This document shows, piece after piece, positions 9,794 through 19,433 of a stretch of DNA of 64,000 bases. Origin of the DNA: Paenibacillus sp. HGH0039 (GTDB taxonomy: Bacteria; Bacillota; Bacilli; Paenibacillales; NBRC-103111); contig NZ_KE150413.1 of the NCBI RefSeq assembly GCF_000411255.1, forward strand, positions 1,836,580-1,900,579, read 5' to 3'. The stretch's first letter is position 1. Each line of letters opens with the position of its first letter. Below the pieces are notes generated by a model, which had not been told where the DNA came from, made no database searches, and saw nothing but the letters and a program-made list of their open reading frames with translations. The translations under genes and the position numbers were made by a program.

Positions 9794-10930
9794 TTGAACC
9801 GCCAGATAACTACAAAAACGAGTAAACTGAAAATTTTTGAAATGGACATCGTGCGTGCTGCAGCCATTATGGCCGTCGTACTCATCCACTCGACAACCGA
9901 AGCGGCCGTGTATCCGTGGGAAGGGCAGGTCGTTCCGGACGAGGGAAGTTTGTCCCAGATCATTTTGTTCACCCTTAATCGCGCCTGCCAATTTGCGGTA
10001 CCTGTCTTCATTCTGATCAGCGGACTTGTCCTGTTCTACCGGTATTCGGGAAGCTGGAACGTGAAGACGGCCGTCCAATTTTACAAACGCCGGTTATGGA
10101 GCGTTGTCGTCCCTTATCTGATCTGGTCTCTTTTTTATTATATATACAACCCCTGGATTTCCGGACAGCCCGTAGAGCTGGATGCGAGGGAGTTTCTGGG
10201 GGACATCCAGTGGGCGGATACGGGGTATCATCTTTATTTTATGATCATTATCCTGCAGTTTTATGTGATTTTTCCGGTGCTGATGTTCCTCGCCAAGTAT
10301 AAATGGTTCCGTCTTTCGATGGTTCCGCTCGGTATTTTGATCCAGTTGGGCTTCTATTCCTATAACCATTTGGTAGCGGTTATCGATCATTTCCCTTCGC
10401 TGGCGCCGACCTATTTCAGTTTCTTCCTGACGGGCGGGTTTATAGGACTGTATTACGATTTCTTCCGTCAAAAAATGAAAAGCGTCGTATCGTGGGCCCT
10501 GCTCGTTATGCTGGTGTCCGGCGGAACGTACGTGGAGATGTTCCTGCTTAACCGGTACGATAACCGGATGTTCGAGAATACCTGGTATGTGATCGCCATG
10601 CTGTTCTACGCGACTTCTATCTCGGTGGTCCTGCTCGGAGCCGGCAAATGGCTGCTGGACAAACTGCCGGCCGCCGCGAAATGGCTGCTGCCGCTCGGCT
10701 CCTACTCGTTCGGCATTTATTTGATGCATCCGCTGATTCTAACGGCGTTTAAGCTGAAAATTTCCGCGCCGGGCGGTATGGCGGCTTACAATCTATATGT
10801 GCTGCTCAGCTTCCTGAGCGCTTTGCTAGGCTCGCTGCTGGCCGCCGTTCTGTACCGCAAAGCGGCACGCGCATTAAAGCCTGGCAAAAGCAAACCAGCC
10901 TCGCCCGGCAGCGTTCCGATGAACGGCTAG
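9794..10930 (+). CDS. Membrane acyltransferase (family 3)
   Basis: 378 residues, about ten predicted membrane helices. The N-terminal EMDIVRAAAIMAVVLIHS is the family-3 acyltransferase signature, with the conserved histidine at the end of the first helix; SFGIYLMHPLIL near the C-terminus is also typical. Such enzymes O-acylate surface polysaccharides, peptidoglycan or lipids using acyl groups passed across the membrane. No SGNH domain is fused; a separate SGNH hydrolase is encoded 1 kb downstream. The start is TTG 9794, supported by AAGGAGG at 9781-9787; the next ATG (9842) would remove part of the signature. Confidence 0.85.
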   Translation: MNRQITTKTSKLKIFEMDIVRAAAIMAVVLIHSTTEAAVYPWEGQVVPDEGSLSQIILFTLNRACQFAVPVFILISGLVLFYRYSGSWNVKTAVQFYKRRLWSVVVPYLIWSLFYYIYNPWISGQPVELDAREFLGDIQWADTGYHLYFMIIILQFYVIFPVLMFLAKYKWFRLSMVPLGILIQLGFYSYNHLVAVIDHFPSLAPTYFSFFLTGGFIGLYYDFFRQKMKSVVSWALLVMLVSGGTYVEMFLLNRYDNRMFENTWYVIAMLFYATSISVVLLGAGKWLLDKLPAAAKWLLPLGSYSFGIYLMHPLILTAFKLKISAPGGMAAYNLYVLLSFLSALLGSLLAAVLYRKAARALKPGKSKPASPGSVPMNG

Positions 10931-10940
10931 GGTCTGGTCA

Positions 10941-10976
10941 AGAAAATCACGTCCAAACGGGCGTGATTTTCTTTTT
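10941..10976. terminator. Terminator between convergent genes
   Basis: AGAAAATCACG (10941-10951) pairs with CGTGATTTTCT (10962-10972). T runs on both sides allow function in both directions. Confidence 0.75.
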
Positions 10977-10996
10977 CCGGCGTGAGCGTGACGCGC

Positions 10997-11680
10997 TTAT
11001 TCCAGGGTAAGGTACATCACAAAAGCGTAGGGCGCTTTTGAGGCTTCCTCCTCCGGCGATTTTCCGGAAGTAAACGTGACGGCATCGGCGTTCGAAGCCG
11101 CAAATCCCCAGACGGCAGTCGGGGTGGAGTCGGGAATCGCAATTTTCTCATAGAGCTTTAACAGATGGGACTGGGTAAAGTGCTTGCGGTTCACGGGTAC
11201 GTTAAAGCTTGAAGTCGAAGAGCCTCCCGAGTCTTTAAGGCTGGCCGTGACGGTATAGGATTGAAGGACGTCCGCATCTTTATTGTCTGTAACCTCATGA
11301 ACCGAAACGATGAACTCTCCGTTGTAGTCCTTTTGCGTATCTCCATTACTGCCTCCCATAGGCAGCGAAATTTGAGAGACCAGAGTCTCGGATGTCTTCC
11401 CGTTTTCCCATACCTTGTAGGAAATACTCAACTGCTTTTTGACGCCTTTGTAGCGCACAATTACACTGCCCGCATAGCTGCCGAGGAAAGGGCTGAATTT
11501 GGCGGCGTCTCCCGCGAAAAGATCGGTCGGCTCCACAATCAATTGTTCCGGGCCTGCTGCATAAGGGGACGGGGAAGGGCTTTCGGACGGAGGCGAAACA
11601 GTTGGAGCGGAGCAGCCGCTTGCCAACAAAGCAAGCATCAACAAGCCCGTCAATCGGTTCCGTACTTTTACGAGACGCAT
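10997..11680 (-). CDS. Lipoprotein of unknown function
   Basis: 227 residues. The N-terminus has basic residues, a hydrophobic helix and the lipobox LASGC, with C23 as the predicted lipidated cysteine, followed by a Ser/Pro-rich spacer that would hold the domain away from the membrane. The rest is beta-rich (VIVRYKGVKKQLSISYKVW), like an immunoglobulin-type or immune-evasion-type fold, but no family is recognised. The start has AAAGGAAG just upstream on the minus strand. It is divergent from the SGNH hydrolase gene and shares the 260-bp intergenic region with it. Confidence 0.75.
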   Translation of the reverse strand: MRLVKVRNRLTGLLMLALLASGCSAPTVSPPSESPSPSPYAAGPEQLIVEPTDLFAGDAAKFSPFLGSYAGSVIVRYKGVKKQLSISYKVWENGKTSETLVSQISLPMGGSNGDTQKDYNGEFIVSVHEVTDNKDADVLQSYTVTASLKDSGGSSTSSFNVPVNRKHFTQSHLLKLYEKIAIPDSTPTAVWGFAASNADAVTFTSGKSPEEEASKAPYAFVMYLTLE

Positions 11681-11791
11681 AAATGGGTTCTTCCTTTACT
11701 ATCAGACATAAAAAACGAAATAAACCTTTATCAAATTACCATATATTTCAAAACATTGCCAGGGATAGTTCATGAAGGATTGAAATATCCT

Positions 11792-11820
11792 TTGAAATCA
11801 GGGAACGTGTGTTCTATAAT
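11792..11820 (+). promoter_or_regulatory. Strong SigA promoter of the SGNH/ABC operon
   Basis: TTGAAA (11792-11797), 17-bp spacer, TATAAT (11815-11820). An inverted repeat AAGGAT/ATCCTT (11775-11792) abuts the -35 box and could be an operator. Confidence 0.7.
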
Positions 11821-11939
11821 AGAGAAATCACGTCAGTTCGCAGCTTGATCCTGTCCGCTCCCCCATTTGCAAATAGACGAACGAACGGATACTCTTTTAA
11901 GTAGGAACAAACGGACAAGACGAGGAGGCCTCTTTACCT

Positions 11940-12749
11940 ATGAAATCGCGAACGTTATGGTTTGTTGTCGGCACGACCGGCCTGATTTCCACGCTTCTGT
12001 TTGCCGGAGGCTTCGGATATGCGGTCAAGGATGTCCTGTCTCCGGGTTCCGGCGGGGGGCAGTTGACAGCGGCTCCGAAAGAAACGCCGGCCGTGAACGA
12101 ACTGGACCGGAAAAATAAAATTCAGCTCGTATCCCTGGGCGATTCGCTTACGGCGGGAACCGGAGACGGTACGGGCAAAGGATATGTGGGACGATTCCGG
12201 GAAAAGCTGGAGGAACAGACAGGCAAACCCGTTTACGTGCTGAATAATCTGGCTATTCCCGGCGCCACCACCGATGCGCTGCTTAAGGAATGGGACGGCA
12301 AGAAGACGACAGATGCGCTGAAGCAGGCGGATCTTATTTTGCTTACGATAGGCGGCAACGATATCTTCCAGAGCGGCAGCGACATTTTCACGAACAATGA
12401 CCAGGGTTTCAATCCGGAAGCGGCTGCCAAACGCGTTGAGCCTACTCTTGCGAATCTCGACAAGATTCTGACGAATATCAACAAGGCGAATCCGGATGCA
12501 AAGGTGATGTACGTGGGGCTGTATCATCCTTTTTTGGATCTCGATCCGAAGAAAGCCGGTTCCCTGATCGTGCAGAAGTTTAACGACGGGGCTTTCGCGC
12601 TGACGAACAAGTTTCCGAATGCCGTTTTCGTGCCCACTTACGATTTGTTCGAACAGAATTTGAACAAATATTTGTTTACGGATCATTTTCATCCGAATCA
12701 GGACGGGTACGAGCGGATCGCAAGCCGGATGGCGCAAATTTTGAAATGA
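11940..12749 (+). CDS. Membrane-anchored SGNH/GDSL hydrolase
   Basis: 269 residues, similar to Bacillus YpmR. The first 30 residues form a signal anchor, so the domain should sit outside the cell. SGNH blocks are all present: nucleophile serine in SLGDSLTAGTG, asparagine in TIGGNDIF, and Asp-His in TDHFHPNQDGY. The role is esterase or lipase action, perhaps removing acyl groups from envelope polymers; the substrate cannot be read from sequence. AGGAGG is at 11923-11928. Its stop codon overlaps the ATGA at the start of the following ABC gene region, so it is translated in an operon with the ABC exporter. Confidence 0.85.
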   Translation: MKSRTLWFVVGTTGLISTLLFAGGFGYAVKDVLSPGSGGGQLTAAPKETPAVNELDRKNKIQLVSLGDSLTAGTGDGTGKGYVGRFREKLEEQTGKPVYVLNNLAIPGATTDALLKEWDGKKTTDALKQADLILLTIGGNDIFQSGSDIFTNNDQGFNPEAAAKRVEPTLANLDKILTNINKANPDAKVMYVGLYHPFLDLDPKKAGSLIVQKFNDGAFALTNKFPNAVFVPTYDLFEQNLNKYLFTDHFHPNQDGYERIASRMAQILK

Positions 12750-12763
12750 CAGGGGGAGTAACT

Positions 12764-13753
12764 GTGGCTGGTGACCGGGAACTGGTGCTGTCTGTGAGGG
12801 ATGTCCGAAAAAGCATCCGCGGCAAGGAAATTATCAAGGGCATTTCATTCGATGTGTACGGCGGCGAAATTTTCGGATTTCTGGGGCCCAACGGCTCCGG
12901 CAAAACGACGACGATCCGGATGCTCGTGGATCTCATTAAGCCGTCTTCGGGAGTAGTGACGATCTGCGGCTTCGATGTCCAGAAGCAGCACAACGAAGCG
13001 ATGCGGTACGTAGGCTGTATCGTGGAGAATCCTGAACTTTACGGCTATTTGACGGGCTGGGAGAACCTGGAGCACTTCGCGCGGATGCTCCCCGATACCG
13101 GCGAGGAGAGGATCAAGGAAGTCGTCGAGCTGGTAGGAATGGATGCGCGCATCCACGATAAGGTGAAAACCTACTCGCTCGGCATGCGCCAGCGTCTCGG
13201 GATCGCCCAGGCTCTTCTGGCAAGGCCCAAGCTGCTCATTCTGGACGAGCCGACCAACGGCTTGGACCCGCAAGGAATCAAGGAGATGCGGATTTTTATC
13301 CGCAAACTTGCCAAAGGCGGGCTGAGCCTGTTCGTATCCAGCCACCTGCTCAGCGAAATTCAGCAGCTCTGCGACCGCGTCGCCATTATCAGCAAAGGAC
13401 AGGTGATTGCGGTCGGGGAAGTGGACGAGCTGATCGTGCAGTCCGGCAGTACGGTTCTCTGGTCCGTTGATCCGGTTGACGAAGCGGAAGCATGGCTGGG
13501 CAGGCAGCAGGGAGTCACGGTGCTCGGCCGCCGAGAAGAGCTGTTAGCTGAGGAAGACGAGCCTGCCGTATTATCTTCGCTTCATGCAGGGGAAAGGGCG
13601 GGAACGATTGTGACGCAGTTGAGCGAAGAGCGGATTCCGGAAATAAATCGCGGTCTGGTGGATGCAGGAATCCGGATCTACGCTATCGAAATGAAACATC
13701 CGACACTGGAGGATCTGTTCCTGAGTCTGACGGAGGGTGAGAAAATTGGGTAA
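12764..13753 (+). CDS. ABC transporter ATP-binding protein (ABC-2 exporter)
   Basis: 329 residues. Walker A GPNGSGKT (about 41-48), signature YSLGMRQRL, Walker B LLILDEPTNGLDP, H-loop SSHLLSE. The C-terminal 90 residues follow the BcrA/NatA-type extension. The downstream gene encodes the membrane partner. GTG 12764 is chosen because AGGGGGA sits at 12751-12757; ATG 12746, overlapping the previous stop, is in frame but lacks a ribosome binding site. Substrate is unknown; antimicrobial peptide or ion export are common for this class. Confidence 0.88.
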   Translation: MAGDRELVLSVRDVRKSIRGKEIIKGISFDVYGGEIFGFLGPNGSGKTTTIRMLVDLIKPSSGVVTICGFDVQKQHNEAMRYVGCIVENPELYGYLTGWENLEHFARMLPDTGEERIKEVVELVGMDARIHDKVKTYSLGMRQRLGIAQALLARPKLLILDEPTNGLDPQGIKEMRIFIRKLAKGGLSLFVSSHLLSEIQQLCDRVAIISKGQVIAVGEVDELIVQSGSTVLWSVDPVDEAEAWLGRQQGVTVLGRREELLAEEDEPAVLSSLHAGERAGTIVTQLSEERIPEINRGLVDAGIRIYAIEMKHPTLEDLFLSLTEGEKIG

Positions 13754-14738
13754 CTTGGCGGCGCTAGTCCAGAACGAAAGCATCAAAATGGTTAAAAAAC
13801 GGCGTTTTCTCGTGGTCATCCTGATCCTGCTCGCTCTCATTCCCATGTTTACTTATGCACAGATGCGTGTCTCCCAGAATACAATCAAGCAATTCGGTAC
13901 GACGGATTGGAGAGCTTCGGAACGTCAGAAAATCGTGGATTACCAGCGGAGTCTCAGCTCCGCCCGCGTTCCGGAGGAATGGAAAGAGTTCAGGCGGGCA
14001 CAAATAAAAATATCCCAGTATTATCTGGATCATGATATTAATCCGCAATCGCCCAACGGTGTCACTTTCACCAGAGAATTTCTGAATAACTCCATCTCGC
14101 TGTTCATTCCGCTCATCATTATGGTCATCGCGGCGGATATCATTTCATCCGAGCATTCGGGCGGCACCATCAAATTGTTGTTGACAAGACCCGTAAAGCG
14201 ATGGAAAATCCTAATGAGCAAGTTGATCACGCTGATCCTGTTCGTTTCGCTCGTTGTTTTGTCAACCGCTGCGCTCAGTTATCTCATATCCGGGCTCGTT
14301 TTCGGGTACGGGGGATGGAACATGCCGGTGTTTGTCGGCTTCAAGACGAGCGGAGGAGATGTGGATCTTAGCGGGGTCCATGCCATCGACCAGTGGAAAT
14401 ACCTGCTGATGGAAACCGGACTTGTCTGGTTTGTCGGCATAGTGGTCGCCATTCTTTCCCTGATGTTATCCGTGCTCATCCGTTCGACGGCGGCCGGAAT
14501 GGGAATTATGCTGGCCGTGCTTATTTCCGGCACGATTCTGACTAATATGGTATCCTCTTGGGAAGCGGCCAAGTATTTGTTTATGGTGAATCTGAAGCTG
14601 ACCGATTACATGACGGGCGCGCTGCCTCCGATTAAAGGCATGAGCCTCGGGTTTTCGCTGGCCGTTCTGTCGGTCTGGGCTGTGATCTCACTTTTTGTTT
14701 CGTTTGGGGTATTTACCCGTAAAGATATTTTAAATTAA
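13746..14738 (+). CDS. ABC-2 type permease
   Basis: 330 residues with about six membrane helices: one near residues 20-40, a large external loop, then a cluster from residue 110 to the end. EHSGGTIKLLLTRPVKRWKILMSKL is split here as EHSGGTIKLLL and TRPVKRWKILMSK, the motif typical of ABC-2 permeases of the NatB/YhaP kind. TTG 13746 has GGAGGG at 13732-13737; GTG 13737 would bury that site. It overlaps the end of the ATPase gene by 8 bp and ends 48 bp before parE. Confidence 0.85.
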   Translation: MGNLAALVQNESIKMVKKRRFLVVILILLALIPMFTYAQMRVSQNTIKQFGTTDWRASERQKIVDYQRSLSSARVPEEWKEFRRAQIKISQYYLDHDINPQSPNGVTFTREFLNNSISLFIPLIIMVIAADIISSEHSGGTIKLLLTRPVKRWKILMSKLITLILFVSLVVLSTAALSYLISGLVFGYGGWNMPVFVGFKTSGGDVDLSGVHAIDQWKYLLMETGLVWFVGIVVAILSLMLSVLIRSTAAGMGIMLAVLISGTILTNMVSSWEAAKYLFMVNLKLTDYMTGALPPIKGMSLGFSLAVLSVWAVISLFVSFGVFTRKDILN

Positions 14739-14786
14739 CGTATGAACCCGTTCGGGAATGGAAAAAGGAAAGAAGGAGGCGCTTCG

Positions 14787-16760
14787 ATGACCGAGCAGCT
14801 AGAGATGATGACGAATCAACCGAACCAGCCGGCGGAATACGATGCCGATGCGATTCAGGTACTGGAGGGGCTGACGGCTGTCCGCAAAAGGCCGGGCATG
14901 TACATCGGCAGCACAAGTACTTCGGGACTGCATCATCTGGTTTGGGAAATCGTCGATAACGCGGTCGATGAACACCTCGCGAAGCATGGTTCCAAAATTG
15001 ACGTGACGCTTCATAAAGACGGATCCGTCACCGTACAGGATAACGGCCGGGGCATCCCGACCGGCATGCACAAGACCGGCATACCGACGCCGCAGGTTGT
15101 ATTTACGATTCTTCATGCCGGAGGAAAATTCGGCGGCGGCGGGTACAAGAAGTCCGGCGGCCTTCACGGCGTCGGCGCTTCCGTAACGAACGCTCTGTCC
15201 GAGTGGCTGGAAGTCACGATCTTTCGAGACGGCAAGATACATAAACAGCGTTTCGAATATTGGATCGACAAGAAGGGCGTGGAGCACGTAGGGGAACCGA
15301 GAACCGGACTAGAGGTGACGGGGACCACGAACAAAACAGGTACGCGCGTTACCTTCAAGCCGGACCGCCGCGTTTTCCAGAACGGCATTGCGATCAGCTA
15401 CGATACCCTCGCCGAACGGCTTCAGGAAATCGCTTTTCTGAACTCCGGGCTGGAGGTTATTCTGAAAGACGAGCGCACGGACCAGGCCGAAACGTTCAAA
15501 TACGACGGCGGAGCGAGCGAGTTCGTCAAGTTCCTCAACGAGGGCAAATCGGTCATGCACGACGTGATCCACTTCGCATCCGAGAAGGACGACATCGAGG
15601 TGGAAGTCGCGCTCCAGTATAACGACGGCTACACGGAAACGATCGCTTCGTTCGTGAACTCGATTCCGACACGCGGCGGCGGGACCCATGAAACCGGCTT
15701 TAAAATCGCCTATACGCGGGCGATGAACGAATATGCCCGCAAAACCGCCATTTTGAAGGAAAAAGAAAAAAATCTCGACGGAACCGACCTGCGGGAAGGC
15801 ATGATGGCGGTAATCAACATCAAGATGGGCGAGGTCGAATTCGTCGGCCAGACGAAAGACCAGCTCGGCAGCGCATCGGCGAGAAGCGCCGTAGACGCTA
15901 TCGTGTCGGAGAAAATGGCCGTATTCCTGGAGGAAAACCCGCAAATCGCCCAGAGCATGCTGAAAAAAGCGATCCAGTCGGCCAAGGCCCGTGAAGCGGC
16001 CCGCAAAGCGCGCGAGGAAGTGCGCAGCGGCAAGAAAGGCCGCAGCGAAAGCTCCAATCTCGGAGGCAAGCTGACGCCGGCGCAGTCGAAAGATTACGCC
16101 CGCAACGAGTTGTTCATCGTGGAAGGCGATTCCGCGGGAGGCTCCGCGAAGCAGGGCCGCGATTCGAAGCATCAGGCGATTCTGCCCCTGAAAGGGAAGC
16201 CGCTCAACCCGGAGAAAGCGAAGCTCGCCGATATTCTCAAGAACGACGAATATAGGGCGATCATCGCGACTATCGGCGCGGGAGTCGGCTCCGAATTTGC
16301 CCTCGAGGAGAGCAACTACGGCAAAATCATTATCATGACCGATGCCGATACGGACGGCGCCCATATTCAGGTGCTGCTCCTGACGTTTTTCTACCGGTAC
16401 ATGAAACCTTTAATAGATAACGGCAAAGTCTATATCGCGCAGCCGCCGCTTTTTAAAGTGACCAAGAAAGCAGGCAAAAACAGTGCGGTCCACTACGCTT
16501 GGACCGATGATCAACTGCAGGCGCTCCATAAGGAGCTGGGCAAAGGCATCGAACTGCAGCGCTATAAAGGACTGGGAGAAATGAACCCGAACCAGTTGTG
16601 GGAAACGACGATGGACCCGGGAAGCCGCACTTTGCTGCAAGTGCAGATTGAGGACGCGGCCAAGGCGGAGCGCCGGGTATCGACGCTGATGGGCGACAAA
16701 GTCGATCCGCGTAAACGATGGATTATCGAAAATGTAGACTTTACTGAATCCGAAGAGTGA
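14787..16760 (+). CDS. parE: DNA topoisomerase IV subunit B
   Basis: 657 residues. ATPase (GHKL) motifs EIVDNAVDEH, DNGRGIPTG and GGLHGVGASV in the first 140 residues; transducer domain in the middle; TOPRIM motifs EGDSAGGSAKQGRD and DADTDGAHI; C-terminal ERRVSTLMGDKVDPRK. With ParC it decatenates daughter chromosomes. The length, the lack of a gyrB-type neighbourhood and the ParC-type partner downstream identify ParE rather than GyrB. ATG 14787 has AAGGAGG at 14773-14779; an ATG at 14742 would add 15 residues without a ribosome binding site. Confidence 0.93.
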   Translation: MTEQLEMMTNQPNQPAEYDADAIQVLEGLTAVRKRPGMYIGSTSTSGLHHLVWEIVDNAVDEHLAKHGSKIDVTLHKDGSVTVQDNGRGIPTGMHKTGIPTPQVVFTILHAGGKFGGGGYKKSGGLHGVGASVTNALSEWLEVTIFRDGKIHKQRFEYWIDKKGVEHVGEPRTGLEVTGTTNKTGTRVTFKPDRRVFQNGIAISYDTLAERLQEIAFLNSGLEVILKDERTDQAETFKYDGGASEFVKFLNEGKSVMHDVIHFASEKDDIEVEVALQYNDGYTETIASFVNSIPTRGGGTHETGFKIAYTRAMNEYARKTAILKEKEKNLDGTDLREGMMAVINIKMGEVEFVGQTKDQLGSASARSAVDAIVSEKMAVFLEENPQIAQSMLKKAIQSAKAREAARKAREEVRSGKKGRSESSNLGGKLTPAQSKDYARNELFIVEGDSAGGSAKQGRDSKHQAILPLKGKPLNPEKAKLADILKNDEYRAIIATIGAGVGSEFALEESNYGKIIIMTDADTDGAHIQVLLLTFFYRYMKPLIDNGKVYIAQPPLFKVTKKAGKNSAVHYAWTDDQLQALHKELGKGIELQRYKGLGEMNPNQLWETTMDPGSRTLLQVQIEDAAKAERRVSTLMGDKVDPRKRWIIENVDFTESEE

Positions 16761-16784
16761 CTGAACGTCTAGAGGTGAACCGAG

Positions 16785-19247
16785 TTGAGCAGTTTGGAAC
16801 AGTTTTTACCCGCGTTTCTGGAGGAAGTAGTAGGGGACCGGTTCGGCCGCTACTCTAAATATATTATTCAAGACCGGGCGATTCCCGATGTCCGTGACGG
16901 ACTGAAGCCCGTGCAGCGCCGCATCTTGTATGCCATGTACGATTCCGGGAATACTCCGGACAAACCGTACCGGAAGTCGGCGAAGACGGTCGGGGATGTC
17001 ATGGGTAACTATCACCCTCACGGGGACAGCCCTATTTACGAGGGTATGGTGCGCATGGCGCAGCCTTGGAAAATGGGTCACGTGCTCGTCGACGGCCACG
17101 GCAACTGGGGTTCGATCGACGACGATCCGGCCGCCGCTATGCGGTATACCGAAGCAAGGCTATCGCCCATTGCGATGGAACTGCTTCGCGATATCGAGAA
17201 GCGGACCGTGCTTTTCAAAGATAATTTCGACAATACGACCAAAGAACCCGTTGTTCTTCCTTCCCGCTATCCGAACCTGCTGGTTAACGGTGTAAGCGGG
17301 ATATCGTCCGGATTCGCGACAGAGATTCCGCCGCATAACCTGCGTGAAGTTATCGATGCGTGTACCGCGCTGATCGATGCGCCGGACATCGGCCTGGAAG
17401 AGCTGATGCGTCATATGAAAGGCCCCGATTTTCCGACGGGGGGCATCATCATGGGCGAGGAAGGCATCCGGGACGCGTACAATACGGGCAAGGGCCGCAT
17501 TTACGTCCGTTCCAAGACGGAGATTCAGGACCTCAAAGCGGGCCGGCAGCAGATTGTGGTGACGGAAATTCCGTACCAAGTCGTGAAGTCGAGACTGGTT
17601 ACCGCCATTGAAAATATCCGTCTGGAGAAAAAAGTCGAAGGCATTGCCGAAGTCCGCGACGAAAGCGGAAGAGACGGCATGCGCATCGTCGTGGAGCTTA
17701 AGAAGGAAGCCGACGCCCAGGGGATTCTGGCTTATCTGCTGAAAAAGACCGATCTCCAGGTCACCTATAATTTCAATATGGTGGCCATCGTGAACAAGAC
17801 GCCGAAGCAGCTCGGTTTGAAAGACATGCTGTCGGCCTACATTGAGCACCAGAAGGAAGTTGTCACGTTCCGCTCCCAGTACGATCTTGAGAGGGCGGAA
17901 GACCGTGCGCATGTCCTGGAAGGGCTTGTCAAGGCGCTGAACATTCTGGACGAAGTCATCGCGGCCATCAAAGCGTCCAAAAACCGTCTCGATGCCCAGA
18001 AAAATCTCGTCACCCAGTTTGGTTTCACGGAGCGCCAGGCCGATGCGATTCTGGTACTCCAGCTATACAGGCTGACGAACCTGGAAATTACTTCGCTGGA
18101 AAAAGAACTGAAAGACGTGCAGAAGACGATTAATCATCTGCGCGGCATTCTGGGAAGCATGAAGAAGCTACTCGGCGTGATCAAGGACGAAATAAACGAA
18201 ATCCGCACAAAGTACGGCATTGAGCGCCGATCGGATATCCAGAACGAGGTTGAGGAAATCAAGGTTAACCTGGAAGTGATGGTGACGCCGGAGGATGTTC
18301 TCGTTACGCTGTCCAACGAAGGGTATATTAAACGGACAAGCATGCTCTCTTATACAAGATCGGGCGGCGCGGTCGACAACACAGGACTTAAGGAAGGCGA
18401 CTATCTCCGTCATCTGAAGGAAGTCAACACGATCGAAAGCCTGCTCATTTTCACAAACAAGGGGCAGTATTTCCTTCTTCCCGTCCATCTCATTCCGGAG
18501 TACAAATGGAAAGATAACGGCACCGCTATCGTGAACATTATTCCGATTGCGAAAGATGACCGGATCGTGGACATGATCCCCGTGAAAGATTTTAACGAAG
18601 AAGGCAAATCGCTCGTCTTCATTACCCGTAAAGGGCAGGTCAAACGGACCGACCTAAAGGAGTATTACACGAACCGCTCCAGCGGCATTGTCGCTTGCAA
18701 AGTAGGAGCCGGCGACGAGATCCTGCATGTCCAGCTTAGCGACGGAACGAAGGATATCATGCTGGCGACGAAGCAGGGGATGAGCATCCGTTTCCGCGAG
18801 GAGGAAGTCAACCCGATGGGGCGCGCCGCGGCGGGAGTCCGCGGGCTTCAGCTGCGGGAAGGCGATGAAGTGGTTGCGGCGGATTGGGTATACGGAGATG
18901 AGGGCGAGGTGCTCGTTATCTCCGATCTCGGCTATGCCAAACGTACACTGCTGGTGGATTACCCGCTGCAGGGACGCGGAGGCAAAGGGATCGGCACGTT
19001 TGAATTTAAGGAAGGCAAGCGCGTGAAATCTAACGGCAGCGAGCTGGTCGGCATGTTCTATTTCAAACAGGACTACGAAATCACTGCCTGGAACAGCAGC
19101 GGAGAGAAAACTGTCTTCAAAACCAACCAGGCCCCGCTTGATGACCGTAAATCGATTGGAAAGCAGCTTGTGCCGGTTTCCAAAGGCGAAAGGATTGCCG
19201 CCCTTGTTAAGAACGCAAGCCTGGATAAACGTCCGCCGAACGCGTGA
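16785..19247 (+). CDS. parC: DNA topoisomerase IV subunit A
   Basis: 820 residues. Catalytic tyrosine Y121 in MRYTEARL; quinolone-determining region [20 protein letters not shown] keeps the sensitive residues S82 and E86. The C-terminal beta-pinwheel contains QGRGGKGIG, close to the GyrA box (QRRGGKG), which ParC proteins often lose. Start TTG 16785 with AGAGGTGA upstream, 24 bp after parE, so both subunits are made from one message. A hairpin terminator lies about 150 bp after the stop. Confidence 0.93.
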   Translation: MSSLEQFLPAFLEEVVGDRFGRYSKYIIQDRAIPDVRDGLKPVQRRILYAMYDSGNTPDKPYRKSAKTVGDVMGNYHPHGDSPIYEGMVRMAQPWKMGHVLVDGHGNWGSIDDDPAAAMRYTEARLSPIAMELLRDIEKRTVLFKDNFDNTTKEPVVLPSRYPNLLVNGVSGISSGFATEIPPHNLREVIDACTALIDAPDIGLEELMRHMKGPDFPTGGIIMGEEGIRDAYNTGKGRIYVRSKTEIQDLKAGRQQIVVTEIPYQVVKSRLVTAIENIRLEKKVEGIAEVRDESGRDGMRIVVELKKEADAQGILAYLLKKTDLQVTYNFNMVAIVNKTPKQLGLKDMLSAYIEHQKEVVTFRSQYDLERAEDRAHVLEGLVKALNILDEVIAAIKASKNRLDAQKNLVTQFGFTERQADAILVLQLYRLTNLEITSLEKELKDVQKTINHLRGILGSMKKLLGVIKDEINEIRTKYGIERRSDIQNEVEEIKVNLEVMVTPEDVLVTLSNEGYIKRTSMLSYTRSGGAVDNTGLKEGDYLRHLKEVNTIESLLIFTNKGQYFLLPVHLIPEYKWKDNGTAIVNIIPIAKDDRIVDMIPVKDFNEEGKSLVFITRKGQVKRTDLKEYYTNRSSGIVACKVGAGDEILHVQLSDGTKDIMLATKQGMSIRFREEEVNPMGRAAAGVRGLQLREGDEVVAADWVYGDEGEVLVISDLGYAKRTLLVDYPLQGRGGKGIGTFEFKEGKRVKSNGSELVGMFYFKQDYEITAWNSSGEKTVFKTNQAPLDDRKSIGKQLVPVSKGERIAALVKNASLDKRPPNA

Positions 19248-19265
19248 CACATCTCCCATTAAAAA

Positions 19266-19433
19266 TCAATCATAGCTGGTGGTAGGCGGATCCATCGTTT
19301 CCATGAGCTGAAAAGCGATTTCCAGTACGACCCACAGAGGCACTTGTTCGTCCAGACGTTCGAGCCAGCCCGGGTCCTTCAATAAACCAAGATCAAGTGC
19401 GCGCTGTCCCAGCGCGCTTTTTTTTATGTGCAC
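19266..19433 (-). CDS. 55-residue small protein antisense to the parC terminator
   Basis: On the minus strand GTG 19433 is preceded by AGAAGGAGGG (19450-19441), 7 bases away, the best ribosome binding site class in this window. The frame encodes 55 residues ending at TGA 19266. The N-terminus is MHIKKSALGQRALDLGLLK and the rest is amphipathic and acidic (LERLDEQVPLWVVLEIAF), ending TTSYD. It is too short for a normal ORF cut-off. Codons 3-12 coincide with the parC terminator hairpin on the other strand. No family is recognised; a small regulatory or adaptor protein is possible. Its stop is 18 bp from the parC stop, convergent. Confidence 0.6.
   Translation of the reverse strand: MHIKKSALGQRALDLGLLKDPGWLERLDEQVPLWVVLEIAFQLMETMDPPTTSYD
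19399..19425 (+). terminator. Terminator of the parE-parC operon
   Basis: GCGCGCTG (19399-19406), loop TCC, CAGCGCGC (19410-19417), then eight T. Confidence 0.85.
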
